Shown one piece after another: positions 4,928 to 11,935 of a DNA stretch of 11,935 nucleotides. The translations under genes were made by a program, and so were the position numbers. The notes under the pieces are model-generated. The model searched no databases. It saw nothing but the letters and a program-made list of their open reading frames with translations, and was not told the origin of the DNA. The stretch is from Acidimicrobiaceae bacterium. GTDB taxonomy: Bacteria > Actinomycetota > Acidimicrobiia > Acidimicrobiales > Ilumatobacteraceae. The DNA lies in contig CANGZK010000019.1 of the NCBI GenBank assembly GCA_947458565.1, positions 1-11,935 of the forward strand. Direction: 5' to 3'. The stretch's first letter is position 1. Each line of letters opens with the position of its first letter.

Positions 4928-5779
4928 ATGAACACAACGACGATCATCACCCTCGCAGTCGCAGTACTCATCGTGCTCGGGCTAGCGCTCGTACTTACTT
5001 CCGTTAAGCGCAACGATTCCCGCGGTATCGGCACACTCAAGCGTGAAACCCGTCGTAAAGATGTGGGCAAAGTGAATCCAGACGAGGTGACTGGTCGCGC
5101 GATTGAACGCGCTGCAGTTGCTGCTCGAAACACCGCCCTTGCAACACGACCAGTTGCAGATGTCGAACCATGGTCTCCACCAGATGCTGAAACAGTTGGT
5201 GTGGCTCGACGACAGTTCTTAAATCGTGCAACTGGTTCATTATTGGGCGCAAGTCTTGGCGCCTTTGGGGCATCACTCATCGCATTTTTATGGACAAGTT
5301 CATCTGGCGGTTTTGGTTCCAAAATCAATATTGGAAACTTGGACACAGTTATCGGGCAGATCCGCGCCAACAAGGGTTTTTATTATGTGCCACAGGCCCG
5401 AGCATGGATTACTGAGTATCCCAAAGAAGGCCTCTCCAAAGCCAAGGTGGTTTACGGTTCGCAATCGGCCGTGTATGGGGGTATGGAAGCCGGAATTATG
5501 GCTTTGTACCAAAAGTGCCCACACTTGGGTTGTCGTGTACCAAACTGCGCGAGTTCACAGTGGTTTGAATGCCCATGTCACGGATCGCAGTACAACAGAG
5601 TTGGCGAAAAGAAAGGTGGCCCTGCTCCTCGCGGCATGGATCGCTTTGGTGTTTCGGTTGCCAATGACATTGTTGTTGTTGATACTGGATCTGTTTTCGG
5701 TGGGCCGCCGATTGGCACCAACACCACGGGCCAAGAAGCTGAAGGTCCGCACTGTGTCGGCACTGCAGGAGGCCACTAA
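4928..5779 (+). CDS. qcrA: Rieske iron-sulfur subunit of quinol:cytochrome c reductase
   Basis: This protein carries the high-potential [2Fe-2S] cluster that takes the first electron from quinol at the outer face of the membrane. It has 283 residues. Box 1 is CPHLGC (197-202) and box 2 is CPCHGS (215-220). Thus Cys197, His199, Cys215 and His218 bind the cluster, and Cys202 and Cys217 form the usual disulfide. There are two predicted transmembrane helices, at about 5-25 and 103-122. The first is followed by a very basic loop (KRNDSRGIGTLKRETRRK), placing the loop inside and the N-terminus outside. A twin-arginine motif, ARRQFLN (93-99), precedes the second helix, as in actinobacterial QcrA proteins whose last helix is moved by Tat. 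Those proteins usually have three helices, but here one precedes the Tat helix. The gene ends in a TAATG overlap with the diheme cytochrome gene. Confidence 0.95.
   Translation: MNTTTIITLAVAVLIVLGLALVLTSVKRNDSRGIGTLKRETRRKDVGKVNPDEVTGRAIERAAVAARNTALATRPVADVEPWSPPDAETVGVARRQFLNRATGSLLGASLGAFGASLIAFLWTSSSGGFGSKINIGNLDTVIGQIRANKGFYYVPQARAWITEYPKEGLSKAKVVYGSQSAVYGGMEAGIMALYQKCPHLGCRVPNCASSQWFECPCHGSQYNRVGEKKGGPAPRGMDRFGVSVANDIVVVDTGSVFGGPPIGTNTTGQEAEGPHCVGTAGGH
5767..5772 (+). promoter_or_regulatory. Strong Shine-Dalgarno AGGAGG for the diheme cytochrome c
   Basis: A perfect AGGAGG lies 6 bases before ATG 5779, inside the end of the Rieske gene. It is the strongest ribosome site seen in the window and fixes this start. 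Confidence 0.8.
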
Positions 5780-6840
5780 TGATTGCTGTCGTCACATCAA
5801 ACATTGCATGGATTATTTTGGTTATTTCGGCTGGTGGCTGGATTGTCTACGGGCTCACCAACATTCGTCGCAGTCGAGCTGAAATCGGGTCCGAAATTAC
5901 GCTTGCCGCAAACCGCAAGCAGTATTACGACGACGAGGTTCTTGAGGGAAAGAAGATTGAGCGCACTCAGTTGATTGGACTCTTGTTTTTGGTTGTAGTG
6001 ACCATCAGCTTGCCGTTGTATTGGATCCTGGAACCAGGTCGCCAATCTGGCGCAATTGAACAATGGGATCACCAATTTGATACGTGGGGTAGCAGGTTGT
6101 TTGCTGCAACCGCAGACGGTGGTTATAACTGCGCAGGTTGCCATGGTGGCATGAAAGGCCCCGGTGGCGCTGCCGCATATTCCATCACTGACCCAAAAAC
6201 TGGTGAGGTAAAAGAAGTCAGTTGGAAAGCACCTGCGATCAACACTATTTACTACCGGTACAGCGAAGAAGAAGTTCGCTTCATTCTCAACTACGGTCGT
6301 CCGTTCTCGCCGATGTCACCCTGGGGTCTTGTCGGTGGCGGTCCATTGAACGAACAGCAAATTGTGACATTGCTTACCTATTTGAAAGGTATTCAGATTC
6401 CTCGTGAAGATTGTCGTGTGATAACTGATGATCCGTTGAATTGCGACGGTGGTCATTTGCCAAAGGCAATGCAGGATGAAATTCAGGTAGAGGCAGAACG
6501 ATTGGTTGCCGCAGGTACATACAAGACTGTCGGAGAAGCGCTGTTTAATTTGGACTTAGGCAGCGGCAACTACTCATGCGCACGATGCCACACAAAGGGT
6601 TATTCGTATGGTGATCCACAAATCACAGGTGGTGGCGCTTTCGGGCCAAACCTCACCGGTGGCTCAGCCGTTCGACAGTTTCCACAAAAATCGGACATGG
6701 TTGCTTTCATCAATGGTGGCAGTGAGTACGGAAAGCGTTACGGCGAACAAGGCCAGGGCAGCGGTCGTATGCCAGCATTCGGCGCGATGCTTACCGAATC
6801 ACAAGTTGCCGCCATTGTCGACTATGTGAGAGGTCTCTAA
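5779..6840 (+). CDS. Diheme c-type cytochrome subunit of quinol:cytochrome c reductase, N-terminally anchored
   Basis: This would accept electrons from the Rieske cluster outside the membrane and pass them to an oxidase or cytochrome c. It has 353 residues. There are two predicted N-terminal transmembrane helices (about 8-26 and 64-85) with a charged loop between them (IRRSRAEIG...GKKIER) that should be cytoplasmic. Two cytochrome c domains follow, with heme sites CAGCH (118-122) and CARCH (267-271). Candidate distal ligands are Met179 (SPMSPWG) and Met331 (GRMPAFG). Between the domains, Cys212 and Cys222 may form a disulfide. The role matches the diheme QcrC of actinobacteria, but there the anchor is a C-terminal helix and the gene precedes qcrA and qcrB. 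Here the anchor is N-terminal and the gene follows them. The start is fixed by AGGAGG at 5767. The next gene begins right after its stop. Confidence 0.93.
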   Translation: MIAVVTSNIAWIILVISAGGWIVYGLTNIRRSRAEIGSEITLAANRKQYYDDEVLEGKKIERTQLIGLLFLVVVTISLPLYWILEPGRQSGAIEQWDHQFDTWGSRLFAATADGGYNCAGCHGGMKGPGGAAAYSITDPKTGEVKEVSWKAPAINTIYYRYSEEEVRFILNYGRPFSPMSPWGLVGGGPLNEQQIVTLLTYLKGIQIPREDCRVITDDPLNCDGGHLPKAMQDEIQVEAERLVAAGTYKTVGEALFNLDLGSGNYSCARCHTKGYSYGDPQITGGGAFGPNLTGGSAVRQFPQKSDMVAFINGGSEYGKRYGEQGQGSGRMPAFGAMLTESQVAAIVDYVRGL

Positions 6841-7659
6841 ATGTTGTCAACACTTTTTGCAGTTAACTGGCAACCAGAATTGCGCGGCATTGTCGTTGTA
6901 CTTATTGCTGCTGTCGTTTTAATTGGTGGAACATATTTAGTAGTTGGTACCAATGTTGGTGCGCGCCTTGGCTTTTTGATCGTTATTGCAGCCTTCTTTG
7001 GCTGGATGATGACCATGGCTGCTATTTGGTGGACGTACGGCATTGGTCTGAAGGGTCCAGAGCCTTTCTGGCATCCAGCTGAACCAATCACGATCGTTCG
7101 AGATCCATCGCTTTTGGTAGGCGCAGAGATTTTGAAAACTGAGCCTTCACTTGGCGCAGATCCAGTTGCTAATGCTGAGTTGGTTGCAAAAGAACTGCAA
7201 GCAGAGGGATGGAATTTGTTGGACGAAGCCGACCCACAGCGTGGACAAGCAGTTGCGGCATCCGATGGAATTTTGCAGATTGCAGCGAAGGAATTTCCTG
7301 CTGGCTCGTATCTTTCGGTTGCCGTGTATGACCGTGGTGGCGAGCGTTGGCCGAAAATTAATGATTCACTTGACTTCTTGGCGTTCTTCCACAAGCCAAG
7401 ATACGCCCTCGTTGAAGTTGTTCCAGTTGTTCCACAACGCGTTGAGCCAGGTCGAGCACCTGCGCGACCAGTAGTTGACACTGCACAACCACATCGTTAC
7501 GTGCACATGTTGCGTGACCTTGGTGCAAAGCGACAACCTGCGATGTTTATCACTTTTGGTTCAGGTCTGATCTTTTTGATGTTGTGTTGGTTGCTCCATC
7601 GTCGTGACATGCTGTTGCGAGCAAACATGAGCAGCGAGACCTTGCCTTCAAAGGCATAG
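6841..7659 (+). CDS. Unrecognised three-helix membrane protein between the bc genes and nuoA
   Basis: I do not recognise the family. The 272-residue product has two N-terminal transmembrane helices (about 15-36 and 43-64, the second aromatic-rich, ending AAIWWTYGIGL). A soluble domain of about 165 residues follows, then a third helix at about 233-253 and a basic tail (HRRDMLLR). The soluble domain has one Pro/Val-rich stretch (VVPVVPQRVEPGRAPARP, 193-210). It contains no heme motif, and the single Cys is within helix 3. ATG 6841 follows the previous stop directly and has GAGAGG (6828-6833) 7 bases upstream. Its placement directly after the diheme cytochrome and 7 bases before nuoA suggests an accessory subunit of the reductase, or a link between it and complex I. 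The sequence does not show which. Confidence 0.82.
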   Translation: MLSTLFAVNWQPELRGIVVVLIAAVVLIGGTYLVVGTNVGARLGFLIVIAAFFGWMMTMAAIWWTYGIGLKGPEPFWHPAEPITIVRDPSLLVGAEILKTEPSLGADPVANAELVAKELQAEGWNLLDEADPQRGQAVAASDGILQIAAKEFPAGSYLSVAVYDRGGERWPKINDSLDFLAFFHKPRYALVEVVPVVPQRVEPGRAPARPVVDTAQPHRYVHMLRDLGAKRQPAMFITFGSGLIFLMLCWLLHRRDMLLRANMSSETLPSKA

Positions 7660-7666
7660 CGACACT

Positions 7667-8149
7667 GTGGGTCAGTATCTTCCAATCATCGTCTTGATGG
7701 CCCTTGCCATTATTTTTGGCGCGTTAAGTTCTGTTGCATCGATGTTGCTAGCACCACGTCGCCCTAACAGTGCAAAGTCGGCACCATATGAATGTGGAAT
7801 TGTGCCTAGTCGTGAAGCACCAGAGCGCTTCCCGGTGAGTTTCTATATCATCGCGATGTTGTTCATTATGTTCGACATCGAAATCATCTTTGCTTACCCC
7901 TATGCAGTGAGTCGTCAGGCACTTGGCTCATATGCATTCTTTGAGATGCTTGCATTCAGCGCCGTATTTTTCATCGCATTCGTGTATGCCATCGCGCGCG
8001 GTGCGCTCGACTGGGGCCCAATAAAGAAAGCGGTCCGACTTGATTTGGGCAATAATGATGAGATGAAGTCACCAAGCCGCACCGTGTTGAGCACGGTTCG
8101 TCGAGTTGGTTTTGAAGGTCGCGAAGAAGACAACGGGGCTGCAGCCTGA
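7667..8149 (+). CDS. nuoA: NADH-quinone oxidoreductase subunit A (complex I)
   Basis: This is a small membrane subunit of complex I near the quinone cavity. It has 160 residues and three transmembrane helices (about 5-27, 58-80 and 91-112). The family signature is present: PYECGIVPS (40-48) before helix 2, then RFPVSFYIIAMLFIMFD (54-70), with Asp70 and Glu72 as the conserved acidic residues. The C-terminus is about 40 residues longer than minimal NuoA and is charged (LGNNDEMKSPSRTV... GREEDNGAAA). I take GTG 7667 as start because a later ATG (7697) would cut helix 1. No strong Shine-Dalgarno is visible, but the previous stop is only 7 bases away, so coupling is likely. TGATG joins it to nuoB. 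Confidence 0.95.
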   Translation: MGQYLPIIVLMALAIIFGALSSVASMLLAPRRPNSAKSAPYECGIVPSREAPERFPVSFYIIAMLFIMFDIEIIFAYPYAVSRQALGSYAFFEMLAFSAVFFIAFVYAIARGALDWGPIKKAVRLDLGNNDEMKSPSRTVLSTVRRVGFEGREEDNGAAA

Positions 8150-8733
8150 TGGGTCTCGTTCGCAACGTAGTGGACGATGGACTTGGCGGGCTTGAGCACA
8201 ACTTTTTAACTGGGCGCATTGAAGATGTAGTCAAATGGTCGCGCTCGCGCTCAAGTTGGGGCGCAACTTTTGGACTTGCGTGCTGTGCAATCGAGATGAT
8301 GGCGACAGGAACAGCGCACTACGACCTTGCACGTTTTGGAATGGAAGTGTTTCGTGCTTCACCGCGCCAAGCCGACATCATGATCGTTGCAGGACGCGTG
8401 AGTCAGAAAATGGCGCCGGTGTTGCGGCAGGTGTATGACCAGATGATGGAACCAAAATGGGTTATCTCGATGGGCGTGTGTGCGAGTAGCGGTGGAATGT
8501 TTAACAACTATGCAATCGTGCAGGGTGTTGACCAAATTGTTCCCGTCGATGTTTATGCACCGGGTTGCCCTCCAACACCAGAGACACTTATTCATGCAAT
8601 CGAGACATTGCATCAATTGATTGAAGATGGCGAGATTATGAGCCGTCGCAAAGCAACGGGTGCTGGTGCCAATGTGTACATTCAAGAAATTGCTGCTGGT
8701 ACGTACACACCTGTTGTTCTTGGAAAGCGCTAG
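8149..8733 (+). CDS. nuoB: NADH-quinone oxidoreductase subunit B (complex I, cluster N2)
   Basis: This subunit binds the terminal [4Fe-4S] cluster N2, which reduces quinone. It has 194 residues. The ligand cysteines are all visible: the tandem pair Cys45-Cys46 (FGLACCAIEMM), Cys111 (SMGVCASSGGMF) and Cys140 (YAPGCPPTPE). The conserved segments RASPRQADIMIVAGRV (69-84) and GVDQIVPVDVY (126-136) are standard for NuoB. The N-terminal stretch includes LEHNFLTGRIEDVVKW (15-30). Length and motif order are normal. The start overlaps the nuoA stop by one base. nuoC follows after 3 bases. It is peripheral, on the cytoplasmic side at the membrane interface. Confidence 0.97.
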   Translation: MGLVRNVVDDGLGGLEHNFLTGRIEDVVKWSRSRSSWGATFGLACCAIEMMATGTAHYDLARFGMEVFRASPRQADIMIVAGRVSQKMAPVLRQVYDQMMEPKWVISMGVCASSGGMFNNYAIVQGVDQIVPVDVYAPGCPPTPETLIHAIETLHQLIEDGEIMSRRKATGAGANVYIQEIAAGTYTPVVLGKR

Positions 8734-8736
8734 ACC

Positions 8737-9213
8737 ATGACAACCGATGCGTTGCACGATTGTGTATTGGGTCAATCACACGGACAGAGCGTGTTGTTTG
8801 TACCTAAAGATCGTTACATCGCAACACTTCGCAAATTAGTCGACGATTCGTACACGATGTGCGTCGACCTCACCGCTGTCGACTTTCTGACCCACCCAGG
8901 TCGCACATTGCCAGAAGCGATTACTCCAGAGCGTTTTGAAATTGTTGTCAACTTATTGTCAATGCGGGATCGCACTCGATTGCGATTGCGCACACAAGTG
9001 AGTGAAGCAGATGCATCAATCGATTCGGCATTCGATTTGTACCCTGGCACCGAAGCCATGGAGCGTGAAGTGTTTGACATGTTCGGCATCACGTTTAATG
9101 GACACCCAGACTTGACGCGCATTTTGATGCCAGAAGACTGGGACGGGCACCCGCTGCGCAAGGATTATTCGCAGGGCCGCATTCCCGTGCAATTCAAGGG
9201 CAGTGCATCATGA
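8737..9213 (+). CDS. nuoC: NADH-quinone oxidoreductase subunit C (complex I)
   Basis: This is a peripheral-arm subunit (30-kDa family) that packs against NuoD and NuoB and carries no cluster. It has 158 residues, shorter than many NuoC proteins (about 180-230), with the shortness at both ends of the core fold. The C-terminal family signature is intact: MEREVFDMFGITFNGHPD (108-125) followed by LTRILMPEDWDGHPLRKDY (126-144). A GGAAAG at 8722-8727 lies 9 bases before the ATG and supports this start. The stop overlaps the nuoD start (ATGA, 4 bases). NuoC and NuoD are separate here, unlike the fused NuoCD of enterobacteria. Confidence 0.95.
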   Translation: MTTDALHDCVLGQSHGQSVLFVPKDRYIATLRKLVDDSYTMCVDLTAVDFLTHPGRTLPEAITPERFEIVVNLLSMRDRTRLRLRTQVSEADASIDSAFDLYPGTEAMEREVFDMFGITFNGHPDLTRILMPEDWDGHPLRKDYSQGRIPVQFKGSAS

Positions 9214-10553
9214 GTGATCTGTTGAGCACCGTCGTTTCCGCTGGAACATTCGAAGGCAATCAGGAGTTGCGCTCACGTAGCGAACTCACGGCGAAAGAAG
9301 TAATGCGCGAAGTAGGTGCAGTGTTGCGGATGAGTGAGGCCGATGTTGCATTGCTCGCCGAAGTTGAGGCTGATCCTGGCGAAGATCAAACAATGATCAT
9401 CAACATGGGACCACAGCACCCATCGACGCACGGAGTTTTGCGTCTCATGCTCGAGCTCAAGGGCGAAACAGTGCTGCGCTGCAAGCCGATCATTGGTTAC
9501 CTGCACACAGGCATGGAAAAGACTGGTGAGTCGCTCACGTTTATGCAGGGTGGTACCAACGTCACTCGCATGGACTACGCATCACCGTTGAATAACGAAC
9601 TTGTTTTTTCAATGGCCACCGAAAAGTTGCTCGGTATCGACGGCGATATTCCAGAGCGCGCCGTGTGGATGCGCATGTTGTTGTCAGAAATGAATCGCAT
9701 GAGCAGTCACTTGTTGTTTATGGCTTCAAACGGCATGGACATTGGTGCCGTATCAATGATGTTGTACGGCTGGCGCGAGCGCGAAGAGGTGTTGCGCTTT
9801 TTCCAAAAAGTCACAGGTTTGCGCATGAACCATAACTTCATTCGCCCTGGTGGAGTTGCCGCCGACTTGCCTGCGGGTTGGCGTGATGATGTGCTCGAGA
9901 TTCTTGAAATGCTCGGACCACGATTGGACGAGTACGACACGTTGATGACCGGTCAGCCAATTTGGCGCGAGCGCTTGCAGGGCGTTGGAGTGATCACTCG
10001 TGACGAAGCAATTGCGCTTGGTGCCACTGGACCAATCTTGCGATCGACCGGCTTGGCATGGGACTTGCGTCGCGACATGCCGTACCTCAATTACAAAGAT
10101 GTTGACTTTGATGTGATTGTTGGCAGTTATGGCGACGCATTTGATCGCTATGCAATTCGCTTGGCTGAAATTCGCGAGTCAATGCGCATCGTTCGCCAAA
10201 TTCTCGACAAGATGCCTGGTGGTGACTACCGCATCCAGAACAAAAAGGTAACTCCACCGCCACGTGCTCGTATTGACGAGTCGATGGAAGCGTTGATTCA
10301 CCACTTCAAGATCTTCACCGAGGGTTTCAAAGTTCCGGAAGGCGAAGTGTATGTTGCGATCGAAAGCCCACGTGGCGAGATTGGCTGTTACATCGCAAGC
10401 GACGGTTCGGCAACTCCGTACCGCATGCACGTGCGCGCTCCGAGTTTTGTCAATGTGCAAGCGCTGCCACACATGATGCGTGGTGGGCTCGTTGCCGATG
10501 CCGTTGCAGTGATTTCTTCTGTTGACCCAGTGCTGGGCGAGGTCGACAGATGA
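9210..10553 (+). CDS. nuoD: NADH-quinone oxidoreductase subunit D (complex I), with an N-terminal extension
   Basis: This 49-kDa-family subunit forms the quinone-binding cavity with NuoB. It has 447 residues. The quinone-site loop GPQHPSTHG is at 67-75. GYLHTGMEK (96-104) and the RMDY motif with Tyr123, which matches the quinone-headgroup tyrosine of the family, are also present. The distal signatures IESPRGEIGCY and SSVDPVLGEVDR at the C-terminus are standard. The first 60 residues or so are an extension without a known motif, predicted helical (ELTAKEVMREVGAVLR). They are rich in acidic residues further on (EADVALLAEVEADPGED). ATG 9210 overlaps the nuoC stop by 4 bases, which supports the long form. 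The stop overlaps nuoE in the same way. Confidence 0.96.
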   Translation: MSDLLSTVVSAGTFEGNQELRSRSELTAKEVMREVGAVLRMSEADVALLAEVEADPGEDQTMIINMGPQHPSTHGVLRLMLELKGETVLRCKPIIGYLHTGMEKTGESLTFMQGGTNVTRMDYASPLNNELVFSMATEKLLGIDGDIPERAVWMRMLLSEMNRMSSHLLFMASNGMDIGAVSMMLYGWREREEVLRFFQKVTGLRMNHNFIRPGGVAADLPAGWRDDVLEILEMLGPRLDEYDTLMTGQPIWRERLQGVGVITRDEAIALGATGPILRSTGLAWDLRRDMPYLNYKDVDFDVIVGSYGDAFDRYAIRLAEIRESMRIVRQILDKMPGGDYRIQNKKVTPPPRARIDESMEALIHHFKIFTEGFKVPEGEVYVAIESPRGEIGCYIASDGSATPYRMHVRAPSFVNVQALPHMMRGGLVADAVAVISSVDPVLGEVDR

Positions 10554-11164
10554 GCCGTCTGAACGAAGCAAACATCAAAACTGCGCTCGAGATCATTGCT
10601 CGCTATCCACGACCAAAGTCGGCGCTTATTCCGTTGTTGCATCTTGCACAAGAACAAAACGGATATGTCACGAACGAAGCAATGGTGCACTTGGGTGAGC
10701 TTGTTGGTGTTACGTCGGCCGAGGTGTATGGAACTGCAACGTTTTACGAGATGTTTCGCTTCGAGCCGGTTGGCAAATATCTTGTCAACATTTGCGGCAC
10801 CATGTCGTGCGCGCTCATGGGGGCTGGCGACTTGATGCATCACGCCGAGCAGAAGCTGGGTGTGAAAGCTGGCGGCACAACTACTGATGGCATGTTCACA
10901 CTTGCTCACGCAGAGTGTCAGGCAGCATGCACCGAGGCTCCAACACTGCAAGTGAATTATCGTTTTCGCTACAAAGTCACCAACGGCGACTTTGACACAT
11001 TGATCGACGATCTCAAGAGCGGCAAGTTGGTCGACGAGATTCCGGCTCACGGAGTTGTTGCGCGAGTTCGCCAACGCATTCCAGCCGATCGTGGCGTTGG
11101 GGCAGTGGCACCAGAACTCGCAACCGAGAATCCTGCATGGATGGACGGTAAGGCAGCGTTATGA
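10550..11164 (+). CDS. nuoE: NADH-quinone oxidoreductase subunit E (complex I, [2Fe-2S] cluster N1a)
   Basis: This 24-kDa-family subunit sits beside NuoF in the NADH-oxidising module. It has 204 residues. An N-terminal helical region (about 5-70, with YVTNEAMVHLGELVGV) is followed by a thioredoxin-like domain. That domain has the [2Fe-2S] ligands Cys82 and Cys87 (ICGTMSC) and Cys123 and Cys127 (ECQAAC). The spacing (CxxxxC, then CxxxC) is canonical. The last 40 residues or so (IPAHGVVARVRQ... NPAWMDGKAAL) extend past the cluster domain. ATGA overlaps join it to nuoD and nuoF. It is cytoplasmic. Confidence 0.96.
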   Translation: MSRLNEANIKTALEIIARYPRPKSALIPLLHLAQEQNGYVTNEAMVHLGELVGVTSAEVYGTATFYEMFRFEPVGKYLVNICGTMSCALMGAGDLMHHAEQKLGVKAGGTTTDGMFTLAHAECQAACTEAPTLQVNYRFRYKVTNGDFDTLIDDLKSGKLVDEIPAHGVVARVRQRIPADRGVGAVAPELATENPAWMDGKAAL

Positions 11165-11935
11165 CAACTGCAACTAGGTATCCACACGCTGCAGGTTTTG
11201 TTGCAGGCGACAGGCCGAAGATCGTGACATCACGTTTTGAGCACGCCGACTCGTACACAATTGAACGCTTTTTGGCCACGGGTGGTTATGCAGGTTTGCG
11301 CAAAGCGCTCGAGCGTGCGGCAACTGACGTCCACGAAGAAGTGAAGAGTGCAACGGTGCTTGGTCGCGGTGGTGCGGGTTTCCCTGCCGGTACAAAGTGG
11401 GGTCTTACCCCACAACAAGTGTTTCCAAAATATTTAGTTGTCAACGGTGACGAGAGCGAGCCTGGCACATACAAAGATCGCTTGTTAATGGAACGCGATC
11501 CGCACCAACTGATTGAAGGTTGCCTCATTGCGTGTTATGCAGCCGGTTTGTCGCAATGCTTCTTGTATATCCGCGGTGAGATGGCGCTTGCGCAAGAGCG
11601 TGTTGCGGCTGCACTCAACGAGGCATACGCGGCTGGTTATGTTGGCAAAAACATTTTGGGTTCTAAGTTCTCGGTTGACATCGTGTTGCACTGGGGTGCT
11701 GGTGCATATGTAGTTGGTGAAGAGACTGCGTTGATCGAAAGCCTCGAAGGCAACCGTGGTATGCCACGACTCAAGCCACCGTTTTTCCCTGCAGCAAATG
11801 GTTTGTACGGTCAACCAACAATCGTCAACAACGTTGAGACACTTGCCAACTTGCCATGGCTCATGGTCAATGGCTCTGAGGCATACACGGCTATCGGCAC
11901 GAAGACTTCCCCCGGTACTCGCATGGTTGCGGTGT
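11161..11935 (+). CDS. nuoF: NADH-quinone oxidoreductase subunit F (complex I, FMN and NADH site), 3' truncated by window edge
   Basis: This is the 51-kDa-family subunit that binds NADH and FMN and holds cluster N3. It is open to the window end, so 258 residues are visible of a usual 430-450. ATG 11161 overlaps the nuoE stop by 4 bases. The FMN/NADH glycine-rich loop GRGGAGFPAGTKW is at 68-80, then VVNGDESEPGTYKDR (93-107). The GEETALIESLEGNRGMPR segment is at 186-203, and NNVETL at 223-228. In the usual GAGAY-(I/V)-C-GEE motif the Cys is Val here (GAGAYVVGEE, 179-188). The [4Fe-4S] ligands lie beyond the window. Confidence 0.95.
   Translation, partial: MTTATRYPHAAGFVAGDRPKIVTSRFEHADSYTIERFLATGGYAGLRKALERAATDVHEEVKSATVLGRGGAGFPAGTKWGLTPQQVFPKYLVVNGDESEPGTYKDRLLMERDPHQLIEGCLIACYAAGLSQCFLYIRGEMALAQERVAAALNEAYAAGYVGKNILGSKFSVDIVLHWGAGAYVVGEETALIESLEGNRGMPRLKPPFFPAANGLYGQPTIVNNVETLANLPWLMVNGSEAYTAIGTKTSPGTRMVAV

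Noticed and set aside
4873..5373. Minus-strand open frame of 166 codons over the Rieske N-terminus
   Set aside because: It is a shadow of the Rieske gene. Its composition (Arg/Ser/Ala/Thr-rich) follows from the complementary codons, and no function or start signal is visible.
6837..7481. Minus-strand open frame of 214 codons opposite the unrecognised membrane protein
   Set aside because: The plus-strand gene has a good Shine-Dalgarno, clear transmembrane helices and operon context. The antisense product is low-complexity Ser/Thr/Pro/Lys-rich.
10388..11074. Minus-strand open frame of 228 codons across nuoD-nuoE
   Set aside because: It is antisense to two well-conserved genes whose motifs are complete, and its product has no recognisable motif or upstream ribosome site.
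1..11935. Mobile elements, CRISPR arrays, tRNA or rRNA genes
   Set aside because: I saw no transposase or integrase motif, no regularly spaced repeats and no tRNA-like cloverleaf. All sizeable stretches are accounted for by metabolic and respiratory genes.

Overview
The window is about 12 kb of a mid-GC genome (near 50% by eye), densely packed and almost entirely coding, with genes that often overlap by 1 or 4 bases. It looks like the respiratory core of an aerobic actinobacterium. I favour a lineage near the class Acidimicrobiia. The grounds are the composition, a Rieske protein with an extra N-terminal helix before a Tat-type helix, and a diheme cytochrome c in the bc operon. No 16S rRNA or marker-gene comparison was possible, so this placement is inference.

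Layout. Bases 2-805 hold the 3' two thirds of hemL (tetrapyrrole synthesis). It is followed 9 bases later by an unrecognised secreted or anchored protein (815-1432). A convergent minus-strand gene (1479-2279) encodes a membrane-anchored monoheme cytochrome c. A divergent intergenic region (2280-2473) carries candidate promoters in both directions and a 12-bp direct repeat. From 2474 to the right edge everything is on the plus strand with gaps of at most 26 bases, so it probably forms one long transcription unit. The order is: an unrecognised 3-helix membrane protein; a 2[4Fe-4S] ferredoxin; a split cytochrome b (b6-like N-terminal half, then a subunit IV-like C-terminal half); a Rieske protein; a diheme cytochrome c; an unrecognised 3-helix membrane protein; then nuoA, nuoB, nuoC, nuoD, nuoE and the 5' part of nuoF, which runs off the edge.

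How they work together. Complex I (Nuo) would oxidise NADH and reduce (mena)quinone. The split-b/Rieske/diheme-c complex would oxidise the quinol and pass electrons to cytochrome c, for which the anchored monoheme protein next door is a candidate carrier. HemL feeds heme supply.

Three points deserve most attention. First, the cytochrome b N-terminal half is b6f-like: it has a Cys in a CLGG motif at exactly the spacing of the residue that covalently holds heme c_i (c_n) in cytochrome b6, and heme-ligand spacings of 14 and 15. Second, a ferredoxin lies directly upstream of it. Third, a short cytoplasmic motif, IPEHLLKR-(A/S)-K, occurs at the N-terminus of both the divergent cytochrome c and the cytochrome b C-terminal half, with a diverged second copy in the latter. 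The DNA of the two start regions is nearly identical on opposite strands. Together these suggest a hybrid quinol:cytochrome c reductase with unusual accessory parts, but that is a hypothesis from sequence alone.
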